A stretch of DNA of 17,102 bases from Deltaproteobacteria bacterium (lineage in GTDB: Bacteria; Bdellovibrionota_C; UBA2361; JAAYZI01): the NCBI GenBank assembly GCA_012514925.1, contig JAAYZI010000126.1, positions 1 through 17,102 of the forward strand, written 5' to 3'. This document shows, piece after piece, positions 1 to 6,905 of this stretch. A program made the translations under genes and the position numbers. Every line of letters starts with the position of its first letter. Position 1 is the stretch's first letter. The notes beneath the pieces were generated by a model, which saw nothing but the letters and a program-made list of their open reading frames with translations, was not told where the DNA came from and did not search any database.

Positions 1-1284
1 CAACAGGCATTGACGCTTCTTGACCAGGGGAACTTCGATATTGTGGTGTGTGACCAGCGCCTTCCTGGAAGTGATGGAATTTCATTTATTAAGCTCTGCC
101 GCGAGAGGGATCCGAATTTGGCGGTGATTCTTATGACCGGCTTTGGCAGCTCGGAGCTGGTGATTGAAGCCATGCGCGCGGGCGCATATGATTATCTTTC
201 AAAGCCTTTCACTGTCGAAGAACTGATCCTGGCGCTTCGCAAGGTTGAGGAGCGCGAGCGCCTTCGCGCTGAAAACGAAGTGATGCAGTCGACGGTCGAG
301 CGGAAGTACAACTTTTCTAATATCATTGCGCGTAGCCAAGCGCTTTTAGATATTTTTGACATCATCAAGCGTATTGCCAGTTTTAATACGACGGTACTGA
401 TAAAGGGTGAGTCGGGCACTGGCAAAGAGCTTTTGGCCAGGGCTTTGCATTATAATTCTCCGCGGCGCATGAAGCCTTTTGTGGCTATAAATTGCGGCGC
501 GATTCCGGAGAATTTAATGGAATCAGAGCTGTTTGGGCATGTTAAAGGTGCCTTTACGGATGCGGTACGGGACAAGGTTGGGCTCCTTGAAGAAGCCAAT
601 CATGGTACGGTTTTTCTTGATGAGATCGGTGAGATGCCCCCTCATCTGCAAGTTAAGCTGCTGCGAGTCTTACAGCAACGCCAGATTCAACGCGTGGGAG
701 ACGAAAAGCTTAGAGACATCGATGTGCGTATTATTGCCGCGACTTTAAGGGATTTGGAACAGGATGTAAGAGATGGACGTTTTCGAGATGATCTGCTGTA
801 CCGTTTGAATGTTATTTCGATAGATGTCCCGCCTTTGCGTGAGCGTACGGAAGACATTCCGGTTCTCGTCGAGCACTTTCTTAGAAAGCATAATAGGCGG
901 TTACGTTTGAATATCCGAAAGGTCGAACCGGAAGCGATGAAGTGCCTGCTTAATTACCACTGGCGTGGGAATGTGCGCGAGCTTGAAAACTGCATCGAAC
1001 GCGCGTTGGTCTTAGCGGATGAAAATACAATTACGATAGACACCCTGCCGGAAGCCGTGCGTGCTTGCGCCGGTAAGCAGACGCTGGGGACTTTACCTAA
1101 GGTTGATGAGACCAATTTAAGCATAAAACAGCGGGTGCGCGCTTTGGAGCAGGAGTTGATCCTAAAAGCCCTGCAAAAGACGAATAATAACCGCACCCAT
1201 GCCGCCAAGATCCTGGAGATCAGTCACCGCGCCCTACTCTACAAGATCAAGGAGTACGGCCTGGAGAGCAGCGTTAAGAAATAA
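1..1284 (+). CDS. NtrC-type sigma-54 response regulator (5' end outside window)
   Basis: This is a two-component response regulator that activates sigma-54 RNA polymerase by ATP hydrolysis. The reading frame is open from base 1, so the true start and the first ~35 residues of the receiver are missing; the TTG at 10 is an internal Leu codon. The visible receiver has the phosphoacceptor Asp in VVCDQRLPGSDG, the Thr in LMTGFG and the Lys in SKPF. The AAA+ domain follows, with Walker A GESGTGKE (bases ~406-429), a sigma-54 contact loop reading GAFTDA instead of GAFTGA (547-564), Walker B VFLDEIGEMP, and FRDDLLYRLNV with PPLRER. The C-terminus is a Fis-type helix-turn-helix (NNNRTHAAKILEISHRALLYKIKEYGL). 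The order receiver-AAA+-HTH is that of NtrC/ZraR. The cognate histidine kinase is presumably upstream of the window. Its target genes cannot be named: I found no clear -24/-12 element in the gaps examined here. Confidence 0.96.
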   Translation, partial: QQALTLLDQGNFDIVVCDQRLPGSDGISFIKLCRERDPNLAVILMTGFGSSELVIEAMRAGAYDYLSKPFTVEELILALRKVEERERLRAENEVMQSTVERKYNFSNIIARSQALLDIFDIIKRIASFNTTVLIKGESGTGKELLARALHYNSPRRMKPFVAINCGAIPENLMESELFGHVKGAFTDAVRDKVGLLEEANHGTVFLDEIGEMPPHLQVKLLRVLQQRQIQRVGDEKLRDIDVRIIAATLRDLEQDVRDGRFRDDLLYRLNVISIDVPPLRERTEDIPVLVEHFLRKHNRRLRLNIRKVEPEAMKCLLNYHWRGNVRELENCIERALVLADENTITIDTLPEAVRACAGKQTLGTLPKVDETNLSIKQRVRALEQELILKALQKTNNNRTHAAKILEISHRALLYKIKEYGLESSVKK

Positions 1285-1477
1285 CTCCGGTGGCTTTGTG
1301 TACCGCTCAATTTTCCTCGGCGCAGCAGAAACCTGGTGAAATACCCGAGTTAGGTTGCCGCTTCGTTGCTAAATTGGTAAAAAAGTCAGAGCGCTGAGAA
1401 TGTAAGCCATTAACCGGCGTAATGTCTTTACTGCGGGTTACGCAATTTCTAAACAACCTAAATTTGGAGCAGCCCTG
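1285..1477. other. Intergenic gap, nothing firm
   Basis: This gap separates the regulator from the sulfatase-like gene. I see no convincing terminator, sigma-54 promoter or RNA gene. GCGTAA and TTACGC lie about 15 bases apart near 1418-1443, but this is too loose to call. The sulfatase-like gene is preceded only by a modest GGAG at about 1467-1470. Confidence 0.5.
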
Positions 1478-2803
1478 ATGAAATCTGACTTCTGGATAAA
1501 AACTGCAGCTGTGTTGGTAATGCTGGCTGTATCCTTCCTGCCAGGCTGTAAGCGCACAGATTCGGCCCCGGATTTAAACGATAAAAATGTAGTCGTTATT
1601 TTGGTTGATACGTTGAGGGCTGACCACCTTCCTTTTTACGGCTATCCAGTCAATACCGCGCCTTTCCTTAATCAGATTGCGCAAAAGGGGGTAATCTTTG
1701 ATCGAGCTTTTTCAGCATCTTCTTATACGGCGCCATCAACTGCTTCAATTTTTACGGGAGTCTATCCCTCTCAGCATGGCGTGATTACCGGAATGCGGGC
1801 ATATAAAGGATTAAAGAAGGATCATCAGGAAGTAATTCTGAATCGGATACCAGAGGGGTTGGAGACCCTTCCCCAGGTTTTCAAGAAGGCCGGGTATAAA
1901 ACGTACGGTATCGCCGATAATCTCAACATCTGTAAAGAAATGGGGTTCGACAAAGGCTTTGATAAGTTTGAGAACTTCAGTCAGAAGACCGCGGCAGTTG
2001 TGAACGACACGCTTGCTTCCTGGGCGGATGAAATCAAGTCCGGCGGCAAGTACTTTATGTACATACACTACATGGACCCGCATGCTCCCTATCGCAAAAG
2101 GGACCCCTGGTATAAACCTTCTGAAAATAAACGTGAGTCCACCATCAACGCTTATAACAGTGAAATCAGCTTCGTGGACGAGAAGATTAAGGAGATGTTT
2201 GAGCTTTTTGGATGGGAGAAAAATGCGATTGTGGTGTTGTTGGCAGACCACGGAGAGGAATTTTGGGAGCATGGAAGAAAAGGCCATGCAAAGACGCTCT
2301 ATCGCGAGGTTTTACATGTGCCCTTTACTTTTTACTATTCCGGTTTGCGACCTAGGCGGGTGTCGACGGAGGTCGGCGTAACGAGCCTTTTGCCCACTCT
2401 TGCGGAGCTTTTACAGCTGCAGGTCAGTCCGGTATGGCAGGGGCTAAGTTTGACGCCGCTACTGTTGGAGGGCAAAGATATTCCCCCAGAAGATTTACAT
2501 GCGCAGCTTCTCAAGCGGCCGGGGCAAAAAGGTCCGGCTTTACGATCGGTTATTGCGCAGGGTTGGCATTTTATTTCGACCACTGCGGTAGGTGCCGGAG
2601 TGAAGCATGAACTTTTTAATCTTGAAAATGATTTTGCTGAAAAGAACAGTGTGGCGGCATCTTCAAAAACAATAGTGGCAGAGCTGCAAAGCAAGATTGA
2701 CGCTCTAAAGGATAATGTAACCGATATCCCTAAGGAGGAGGTCAAGATGGAGATCGACAAAGATACCATTCGGCAATTGAAGACTTTGGGGTATATGGAG
2801 TAA
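1478..2803 (+). CDS. Sulfatase-like lipoprotein (alkaline phosphatase superfamily, Thr at nucleophile site)
   Basis: This is a 441-residue predicted lipoprotein hydrolase or transferase of the sulfatase/alkaline phosphatase superfamily. The N-terminus has a hydrophobic signal ending in a lipobox, SFLPGC, with Cys24 as the lipidation site. Metal-binding and core motifs are in order: ILVDTLRADH (Asp44, with Asp49), SYTAPSTASIFTG (~82-94), HYMDPHAPY (~197-205) and LLADHGEEFWEHG (Asp257, His258), then His270 in KGHA. The tail RQLKTLGYME is typical of this protein group. The classical sulfatase signature (C/S)xPxR, whose Cys/Ser becomes formylglycine, reads TAPST here, so the nucleophile position is Thr84 and the Arg is also Thr. 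Thr is the nucleophile in superfamily members such as nucleotide pyrophosphatases/phosphodiesterases and LtaS-type phosphoglycerol transferases. A phosphodiesterase or phospho-group transferase is therefore at least as likely as a sulfatase. Substrate unknown. Confidence 0.92.
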   Translation: MKSDFWIKTAAVLVMLAVSFLPGCKRTDSAPDLNDKNVVVILVDTLRADHLPFYGYPVNTAPFLNQIAQKGVIFDRAFSASSYTAPSTASIFTGVYPSQHGVITGMRAYKGLKKDHQEVILNRIPEGLETLPQVFKKAGYKTYGIADNLNICKEMGFDKGFDKFENFSQKTAAVVNDTLASWADEIKSGGKYFMYIHYMDPHAPYRKRDPWYKPSENKRESTINAYNSEISFVDEKIKEMFELFGWEKNAIVVLLADHGEEFWEHGRKGHAKTLYREVLHVPFTFYYSGLRPRRVSTEVGVTSLLPTLAELLQLQVSPVWQGLSLTPLLLEGKDIPPEDLHAQLLKRPGQKGPALRSVIAQGWHFISTTAVGAGVKHELFNLENDFAEKNSVAASSKTIVAELQSKIDALKDNVTDIPKEEVKMEIDKDTIRQLKTLGYME

Positions 2804-2830
2804 GCTTCGGAGTTAGGTTTAGCAAGTTGC

Positions 2831-2837
2831 AAGGAGG
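2831..2837 (+). promoter_or_regulatory. Ribosome binding site AAGGAGG deciding the ATG at 2842
   Basis: A perfect AAGGAGG sits four bases before ATG 2842. It selects that ATG over the in-frame TTG at 2827, which lies upstream of the site. Confidence 0.85.
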
Positions 2838-2841
2838 CGCC

Positions 2842-3420
2842 ATGGCAAGGGGTGTGCGCACGGTGGTTGTGCTGATTCTAATGATGGGAGTTTCTATAGC
2901 CGATGCTGAAGTATATAAGTGGCAGGACAGCAATGGAGTGGTACACTATTCTAGTAAGCCCACATCGCAGGAGGCTAAGCCTGCCACCCTGCCTAAGATT
3001 ACTCGCGCCGATGTTGGTATTCCTTCGAGCGGGCTAGTTTCCTGTGCCAAGCATGGTGGTATTGATTGTCAGGCTGGGCCTGACATGGACGGATCGGTGA
3101 TCTGCATGGATGGTTTTACTGGGGCGACCACACGGTACCGCTTCCATTGCAGCACCCCCAAGCTTTCAATTTCAGAGGTCTCGGATAAAACTCCGGAAGG
3201 CACCTATAAAGTCGTACTTAGAAACGCAAAGGCAGTTAAGGCCAATCAAGTCTCGCTGTTTTTTGAGCGTCCGGATGGTAAAGAGGTACCCTTAAATGGC
3301 CCGGCGGAGGTAGAACCGTTCGGAGCGGCGGAGTACGTTTTAGACAAAGTTGACGCCGAAGGCTTGTCCTCCAAGCCCACTATCGCCAACTTGAGGTTTA
3401 CCTGTTCAAATTGTCCTTAG
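2842..3420 (+). CDS. Secreted DUF4124-domain protein
   Basis: This is a 192-residue exported protein of unknown function. Residues 1 to about 22 form a signal peptide (Arg-rich start, hydrophobic VVVLILMMGVSIADA, cleavage before EVYKW). The DUF4124 module follows directly: EVYKWQDSNGVVHYSSKP, the usual YxWxDxxGxxHYS pattern. A Cys-containing stretch comes next (LVSCAKHGGIDCQAG, SVICMDGF, FHC), with a motif seen in other small secreted proteins of this type. The C-terminal half looks like a beta-rich Ig-like domain and ends in CSNCP. The cysteines suggest disulfides in the periplasm. The gene starts 38 bases after the sulfatase-like stop, so the two may be cotranscribed. No enzymatic residues are evident. 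Confidence 0.88.
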   Translation: MARGVRTVVVLILMMGVSIADAEVYKWQDSNGVVHYSSKPTSQEAKPATLPKITRADVGIPSSGLVSCAKHGGIDCQAGPDMDGSVICMDGFTGATTRYRFHCSTPKLSISEVSDKTPEGTYKVVLRNAKAVKANQVSLFFERPDGKEVPLNGPAEVEPFGAAEYVLDKVDAEGLSSKPTIANLRFTCSNCP

Positions 3421-3503
3421 TAGAGCTGTCGAAGGGCGTGGTGGCGATTCACGTACGGAATTGATTACACAAAATCAGCCGCCCCCGATTAAGGGGTGAC
3501 CAC

Positions 3504-3670
3504 TCACATGAATATTAAGTTAAGGATTACAATGTGTTACCAGTGTAGCCCACATGAATATTACTTTCTCTGGAGAAAGTGAATTTAACTCCGCGCCGAA
3601 GTGAAATTTTACTGCTCAGGCTGAAAACGAAATTGCATGATCAATTCCACGCGTAAGCGGTTACAGGATA
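3504..3670. repeat. Intergenic repeat, copy 1 (two conserved blocks, with an internal 47-base duplication-insertion)
   Basis: Bases 3551-3595 and 3629-3670 match 14822-14866 and 14887-14926 at near identity, separated by an unrelated spacer. Block 1 starts CACATGAATATTAC and carries the inverted repeat ACTTTCTCTGGAGAAAGT (3563-3580), then TTAACTCCGCG. Block 2 carries AATTG(CATGAT)CAATT (3631-3646), then CCACGCGT and CGGTTA. The word CACATGAATATTA also occurs at 3504-3516, so this copy has 47 extra bases relative to copy 2. Removing them restores the layout of copy 2, with TGACCACTCACATG (3497-3510) as the outer arm. A 9-base word AGCGGTTAC at 3656-3664 recurs at 3686-3694. A MITE/REP-like element or structured RNA is possible; the sequence alone does not decide. 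Confidence 0.75.
3563..3580. repeat. Inverted repeat (hairpin 1) in repeat copy 1
   Basis: ACTTTCTCTGGAGAAAGT is an 18-base near-perfect palindrome. Its only central deviation (T for C) would be a G-U pair in RNA. The same site in copy 2 is a perfect palindrome. Confidence 0.7.
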
Positions 3671-3700
3671 CCTTCAGGGAATCCCAGCGGTTACGTGGCT

Positions 3701-3706
3701 AAGGGA
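3701..3706 (+). promoter_or_regulatory. Candidate ribosome binding site for the small ORF at 3713
   Basis: AAGGGA lies six bases before the TTG at 3713. Spacing and sequence are acceptable but not strong. Confidence 0.3.
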
Positions 3707-3712
3707 CGTAAT

Positions 3713-3844
3713 TTGAACGATTCTTTAGATCCAGGTAAGATTTGGCCTCCTGGCGAAAACCGGGATTTATGTGAGGGTGTTTACCCAGAAAGTCCGGAGG
3801 GAGAGTATACCGGTTCCAGCTTGGATTATTTCCATGCTTTTTGA
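3713..3844 (+). CDS. Possible small protein of 43 residues
   Basis: A short open frame starts at TTG 3713 and ends at TGA 3842-3844, 26 bases before the GT9 start. The frame also stays open upstream to a GTG at 3695, which has a poorer binding site. The peptide begins MNDSLDPGKIWPPGENRD and ends GSSLDYFHAF. It is acidic, has one Cys and no signal peptide or membrane segment. I do not recognise it. Its position just ahead of the glycosyltransferase pair would suit a leader peptide or small accessory protein, but a chance ORF cannot be excluded at this length. Confidence 0.3.
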   Translation: MNDSLDPGKIWPPGENRDLCEGVYPESPEGEYTGSSLDYFHAF

Positions 3845-3870
3845 GCGTGGTTCATTTGAGGCTTAGCTAA

Positions 3871-5136
3871 GTGCGAGTGCGGCTGACACAGATCGTGGAT
3901 TTTTGGGTGGGAGTGCCGCTTTGCTTTTTGCTTGCCTGTCTAAGAGGCGTACTTAAGCCTTTCCGTTCAAAGTCACGACCTGTGCCAAAGCGCGTACTCT
4001 TCTTGGAGATCAGCGAAATGGGAAGCGCCATCATCGCTTATTCCTCAATCGCGCACCTAAAAGAGCAGCTTCAGACAGAAGAACTTTTCTTTCTGATATT
4101 TGAAAAAAATCGTGAAAGTGTGGAGCTGCTAGGGTTAATACCCCCACAGAACATCATTGGACTTTCTGATCGCTCTTTTTTAGCGTTTACCTTTGGTGTG
4201 CTAAAAGCTCTGGTAAAGGTGCGCCGTTTAAAAATCGATAGCGCCATTGATCTAGAGCTGTTCTCTCGTTTTACGGCGATATTCAGCTTACTGTGTGGAG
4301 CCAAGAACAGAGTCGGTTTTAGCAATTATACCGCAGAGGGGTTGTACCGAGGGTCGTTTCTCACGCATCCAGTTTTTTACAATCCGCACCAACATATGGC
4401 GCTTAATTTTTTAGCGCTGGTCGAGTCCCTGGTGGTTCCGGCAGAGGAAAGGCCGCTACTTAAGCGGAATGTAGGAGTTTTGGTGAGAGACTTGCCGCGA
4501 TTTGAGCCTTCCACAGAGGAGAAACAACGGCTGGAGTCCCTTTTAAAGTCTATTAATCCCGAGTTTTCTACGAGCAGGCAGCTGATAGTGATAAATCCCG
4601 ATCCGGGCGAAGCCTTGCCAATTAGGGGCTGGCCCTTGGAAAATTTCATTCAGAGCGTCACTCAATTAGCGGCTAGGTTGCCTTATGCCATGTTTGCGGT
4701 AATCGGGCTTGAACGCTCTAAACCATACGCCGAGGCAATTGCGGCTGTGCTTACGCCTGACCGTTTCTTGGATCTTTGTGGAAAAACCAAAACTTTGCGT
4801 GAGGTGGTGACGTTGTTTAGTTTCAGCCAGCTGCTGATAGGTAACGATAGCGGCCCGGCACATTTTGCGGCGCTGACAGATATTAGAATCATTTCATTGT
4901 TCGGCCCGGAGACACCGGCGCTATATGGGCCGCTCTCTTCCATGGCAGTCAACATTTGGGCTGGATACGCCTGTGCCCCGTGCCTCTCTGCCCACAATCA
5001 TCGCTTTACATGTTGCCGCAACAATAGGTGTTTGCAGGCCATTCCCCCCGAAAAAGTAAGCGCGGTGGCCTTGGAGCTTTTAGGAAGCGGCAGTGCTGCT
5101 GTTTCTAAGAGCCGTTTGGATCCAGCTTTGCCTTGA
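3871..5136 (+). CDS. Glycosyltransferase family 9 (heptosyltransferase-like)
   Basis: This is a 421-residue GT-B glycosyltransferase of the GT9 family, which includes the ADP-heptose:LPS heptosyltransferases. Residues ~8-30 form a hydrophobic N-terminal segment (IVDFWVGVPLCFLLACL) that could anchor it to the inner membrane. The first Rossmann-like strand is RVLFLEISEMGSAIIAY (41-57). WaaC/WaaF have Gly-Asp after this strand, with the Asp as proposed base, whereas here it is Gly-Ser (Ser52). The donor-binding half has VINPDPGEALPIRGWP and the GT9 signature LLIGNDSGPAHFAALTD with LFGPETPALYGPL. The tail GYACAPCLSAHNHRFTCC...CLQAI is typical of a GT9 subgroup. The start is GTG 3871; GTG 3877 is possible. 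The gene overlaps the next one by four bases. A role in lipopolysaccharide core or another surface glycan is likely; the sugar is unknown. Confidence 0.92.
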   Translation: MRVRLTQIVDFWVGVPLCFLLACLRGVLKPFRSKSRPVPKRVLFLEISEMGSAIIAYSSIAHLKEQLQTEELFFLIFEKNRESVELLGLIPPQNIIGLSDRSFLAFTFGVLKALVKVRRLKIDSAIDLELFSRFTAIFSLLCGAKNRVGFSNYTAEGLYRGSFLTHPVFYNPHQHMALNFLALVESLVVPAEERPLLKRNVGVLVRDLPRFEPSTEEKQRLESLLKSINPEFSTSRQLIVINPDPGEALPIRGWPLENFIQSVTQLAARLPYAMFAVIGLERSKPYAEAIAAVLTPDRFLDLCGKTKTLREVVTLFSFSQLLIGNDSGPAHFAALTDIRIISLFGPETPALYGPLSSMAVNIWAGYACAPCLSAHNHRFTCCRNNRCLQAIPPEKVSAVALELLGSGSAAVSKSRLDPALP

Positions 5137-6905
5137 AACACACGGTTATGCCTCGCTTGAGTTCACGTCTGCACTTCGTTTTAGCCCTGGTTTTTGTATT
5201 AGCAGCAATGATTTTTGGTTTAGGTTTATTTGAAGCTTCGCTTCGAATGTGGCCAAACCGTTTCTGGCTGGCAGGGTTGTTAGGGACGCTATTTTCACTT
5301 CTGATTTTTTGGGGATCTTGGTGGACCATGGCCCCCTGTTTTTTTGACCCCGGAAAGTTTTTTGGGCGGCTGGCTTGGAGCCTGATCGTTTTGACCGTGG
5401 TCCTTAGAATTCTTTACATGGGGTTGGTGAATTTAATTCCGGAAGAAGCTTACTATTGGAAGTACGCTCAAAACTTGGATTACGGTTATCTCGATCATCC
5501 CCCTTTGGTGGCACTTTCTATTTATGTTGGAGAGCTTGCGGCGGGCACTTCTGAGTTTGGAGTCAGGATTTTGGCGATGTTTTGGTGGAGCGCCGCAGCT
5601 TTTTTTATCTATAAGCTTACCGAGCTGATTTATGGGTCTAAAGCTGCGGTAGCTTCGATTTTGCTCTGGTCTTTATTGCCTTTTTACTTTGCCGTTGGTT
5701 TCTTCATGTCGCCCGATGCTCCGCTTGTGACGTTTTGGGCGGCTGGCACCTACTTTTTATTTCGGATTTTGGTATTGGGAGAAGTCCGCTTTTGGTGGGT
5801 AGCGGGGCTTTGTCTAGGGCTAGGTTTTTTAGGAAAGTATTCGATTGCTCTTTTGGGGTTTTCTGCGGTGGTTTTTATGATAATTGATCCCGCAGCCAGG
5901 CGGCAGTTCTTAAGCCCGAGTCCTTATCTGGCGGGGTTGCTGGCTTTGCTCTGTGCGTCGCCGGTGCTTTATTGGAATTGGCAGCATGATTGGGCTTCGT
6001 TGGCATTTCAAAGTGTGGGTCGGCTAAATGCAGAGAGTGAATTTTCTCTCCCTAGTTTACTTGCTTTTCTGCTGCTTACGTTAATGCCAGCTGGAGTAAT
6101 AATTTTTGGCTTCGCTTTTAAACGCTGGAGCTTGGCGTTGTGTGGGTGTGGGGATAAGGCGGCTGGATCCCCTTGTATGCAGCTTTCGCCCTCTATCCAT
6201 TCCTTCATCGCTGTCTTTACTTTGACGCCCCTGTTTGTTTTTGTGTTTTTTAGTCTAAGCAAAGAGGTAAAAATTAACTGGTTGGGTCCAGTGTTTATTC
6301 CGCTGCTTCCGTTGCTTAGCGCTTCACTGGTGGAGGCGTTTGAGGGGCACTCCATTTTTTATAAGCGCATGTGGCGCACGTGGCTGGCTACATTTTTGCT
6401 GGTGTTCTTTGGTTTCGGACTTTTCTTTTTGTACATCGGAGTGCGGATTCCTGGCATTCCCTACACCTATAAAATGCATAAGTTTATGGGAGGAAGGGAG
6501 TTGGCGCGTAAAGTACTTGAGTTGGAAAATCCCACTTTGGGCAGGAATTCCCAGCCACGAGTAGTGGTGGGAACGGACAAGCATTACCTTGCCAGCCAGC
6601 TTGGATTTTATCGTGCGGCGTTGGCTAAGGGAGCGCCTCCTCCTCCGACTCAGGGACGGCATCTTCTGGCGAGATCGAGTTTAATGCATAGCTTTTGGGG
6701 GAAGCCCGTGGATTTTAGAGGGCGCGATATGGTGTTGGTTTCGCGTAATCCTGGAGATTTGGGAGATGATCGGCTCCTGGCTTTTTTTCGTAAAGTCGGC
6801 CCGCTGGAAAGACTCACCACCGAGCGAAATGGGTACAAGACCTTCGAGCTTTTCTACCGTATCGGTGAAGGGTACCGGCCGCGGATGGATCAAGCTGATG
6901 GCTAA
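5133..6905 (+). CDS. ArnT/GT39-like integral membrane glycosyltransferase
   Basis: This is a 590-residue multispanning membrane protein of the GT-C type (PMT/ArnT clan), which transfers sugars from polyprenyl-phosphate carriers on the periplasmic side. Hydrophobic helices run from about residue 13 to 455. The diagnostic first periplasmic loop reads NLIPEEAYYWKYAQNLDYGYLDHPP (about 100-124). The acidic pair is Glu104-Glu105 where ArnT and PMT have Asp-Glu, followed by the DHPP motif. GKYSIALLG and the FSLSKEVKINWLGP loop fit the same family. The C-terminal ~130 residues form a soluble domain. The start TTG 5133 overlaps the GT9 stop as TTGA; ATG 5148 is an alternative. Coupling to GT9 suggests that both modify the same glycan or lipid. 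The 3' end overlaps the opposing gene by four bases. Confidence 0.9.
   Translation: MKHTVMPRLSSRLHFVLALVFVLAAMIFGLGLFEASLRMWPNRFWLAGLLGTLFSLLIFWGSWWTMAPCFFDPGKFFGRLAWSLIVLTVVLRILYMGLVNLIPEEAYYWKYAQNLDYGYLDHPPLVALSIYVGELAAGTSEFGVRILAMFWWSAAAFFIYKLTELIYGSKAAVASILLWSLLPFYFAVGFFMSPDAPLVTFWAAGTYFLFRILVLGEVRFWWVAGLCLGLGFLGKYSIALLGFSAVVFMIIDPAARRQFLSPSPYLAGLLALLCASPVLYWNWQHDWASLAFQSVGRLNAESEFSLPSLLAFLLLTLMPAGVIIFGFAFKRWSLALCGCGDKAAGSPCMQLSPSIHSFIAVFTLTPLFVFVFFSLSKEVKINWLGPVFIPLLPLLSASLVEAFEGHSIFYKRMWRTWLATFLLVFFGFGLFFLYIGVRIPGIPYTYKMHKFMGGRELARKVLELENPTLGRNSQPRVVVGTDKHYLASQLGFYRAALAKGAPPPPTQGRHLLARSSLMHSFWGKPVDFRGRDMVLVSRNPGDLGDDRLLAFFRKVGPLERLTTERNGYKTFELFYRIGEGYRPRMDQADG

Noticed and set aside
1285..1477. 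Possible sigma-54 (-24/-12) promoter after the regulator gene
   Set aside because: No GG-N10-GC pair with acceptable flanks was found here; the nearest look-alikes have wrong spacing. The same holds for 3421-3870 and 14684-14989.
2731..2803. Strong Shine-Dalgarno-like AAGGAGGAGG followed by an in-frame ATG at 2746 inside the sulfatase-like gene
   Set aside because: It would give only an 18-residue tail (MEIDKDTIRQ...). The tail is a normal C-terminus of the family, and the purine run encodes Lys-Glu-Glu, so an internal start is unlikely.
3482..3496. CCCC...GGGG mini-hairpin after the DUF4124 gene
   Set aside because: The stem is four bases and no U-tract follows, so it is not a credible terminator.
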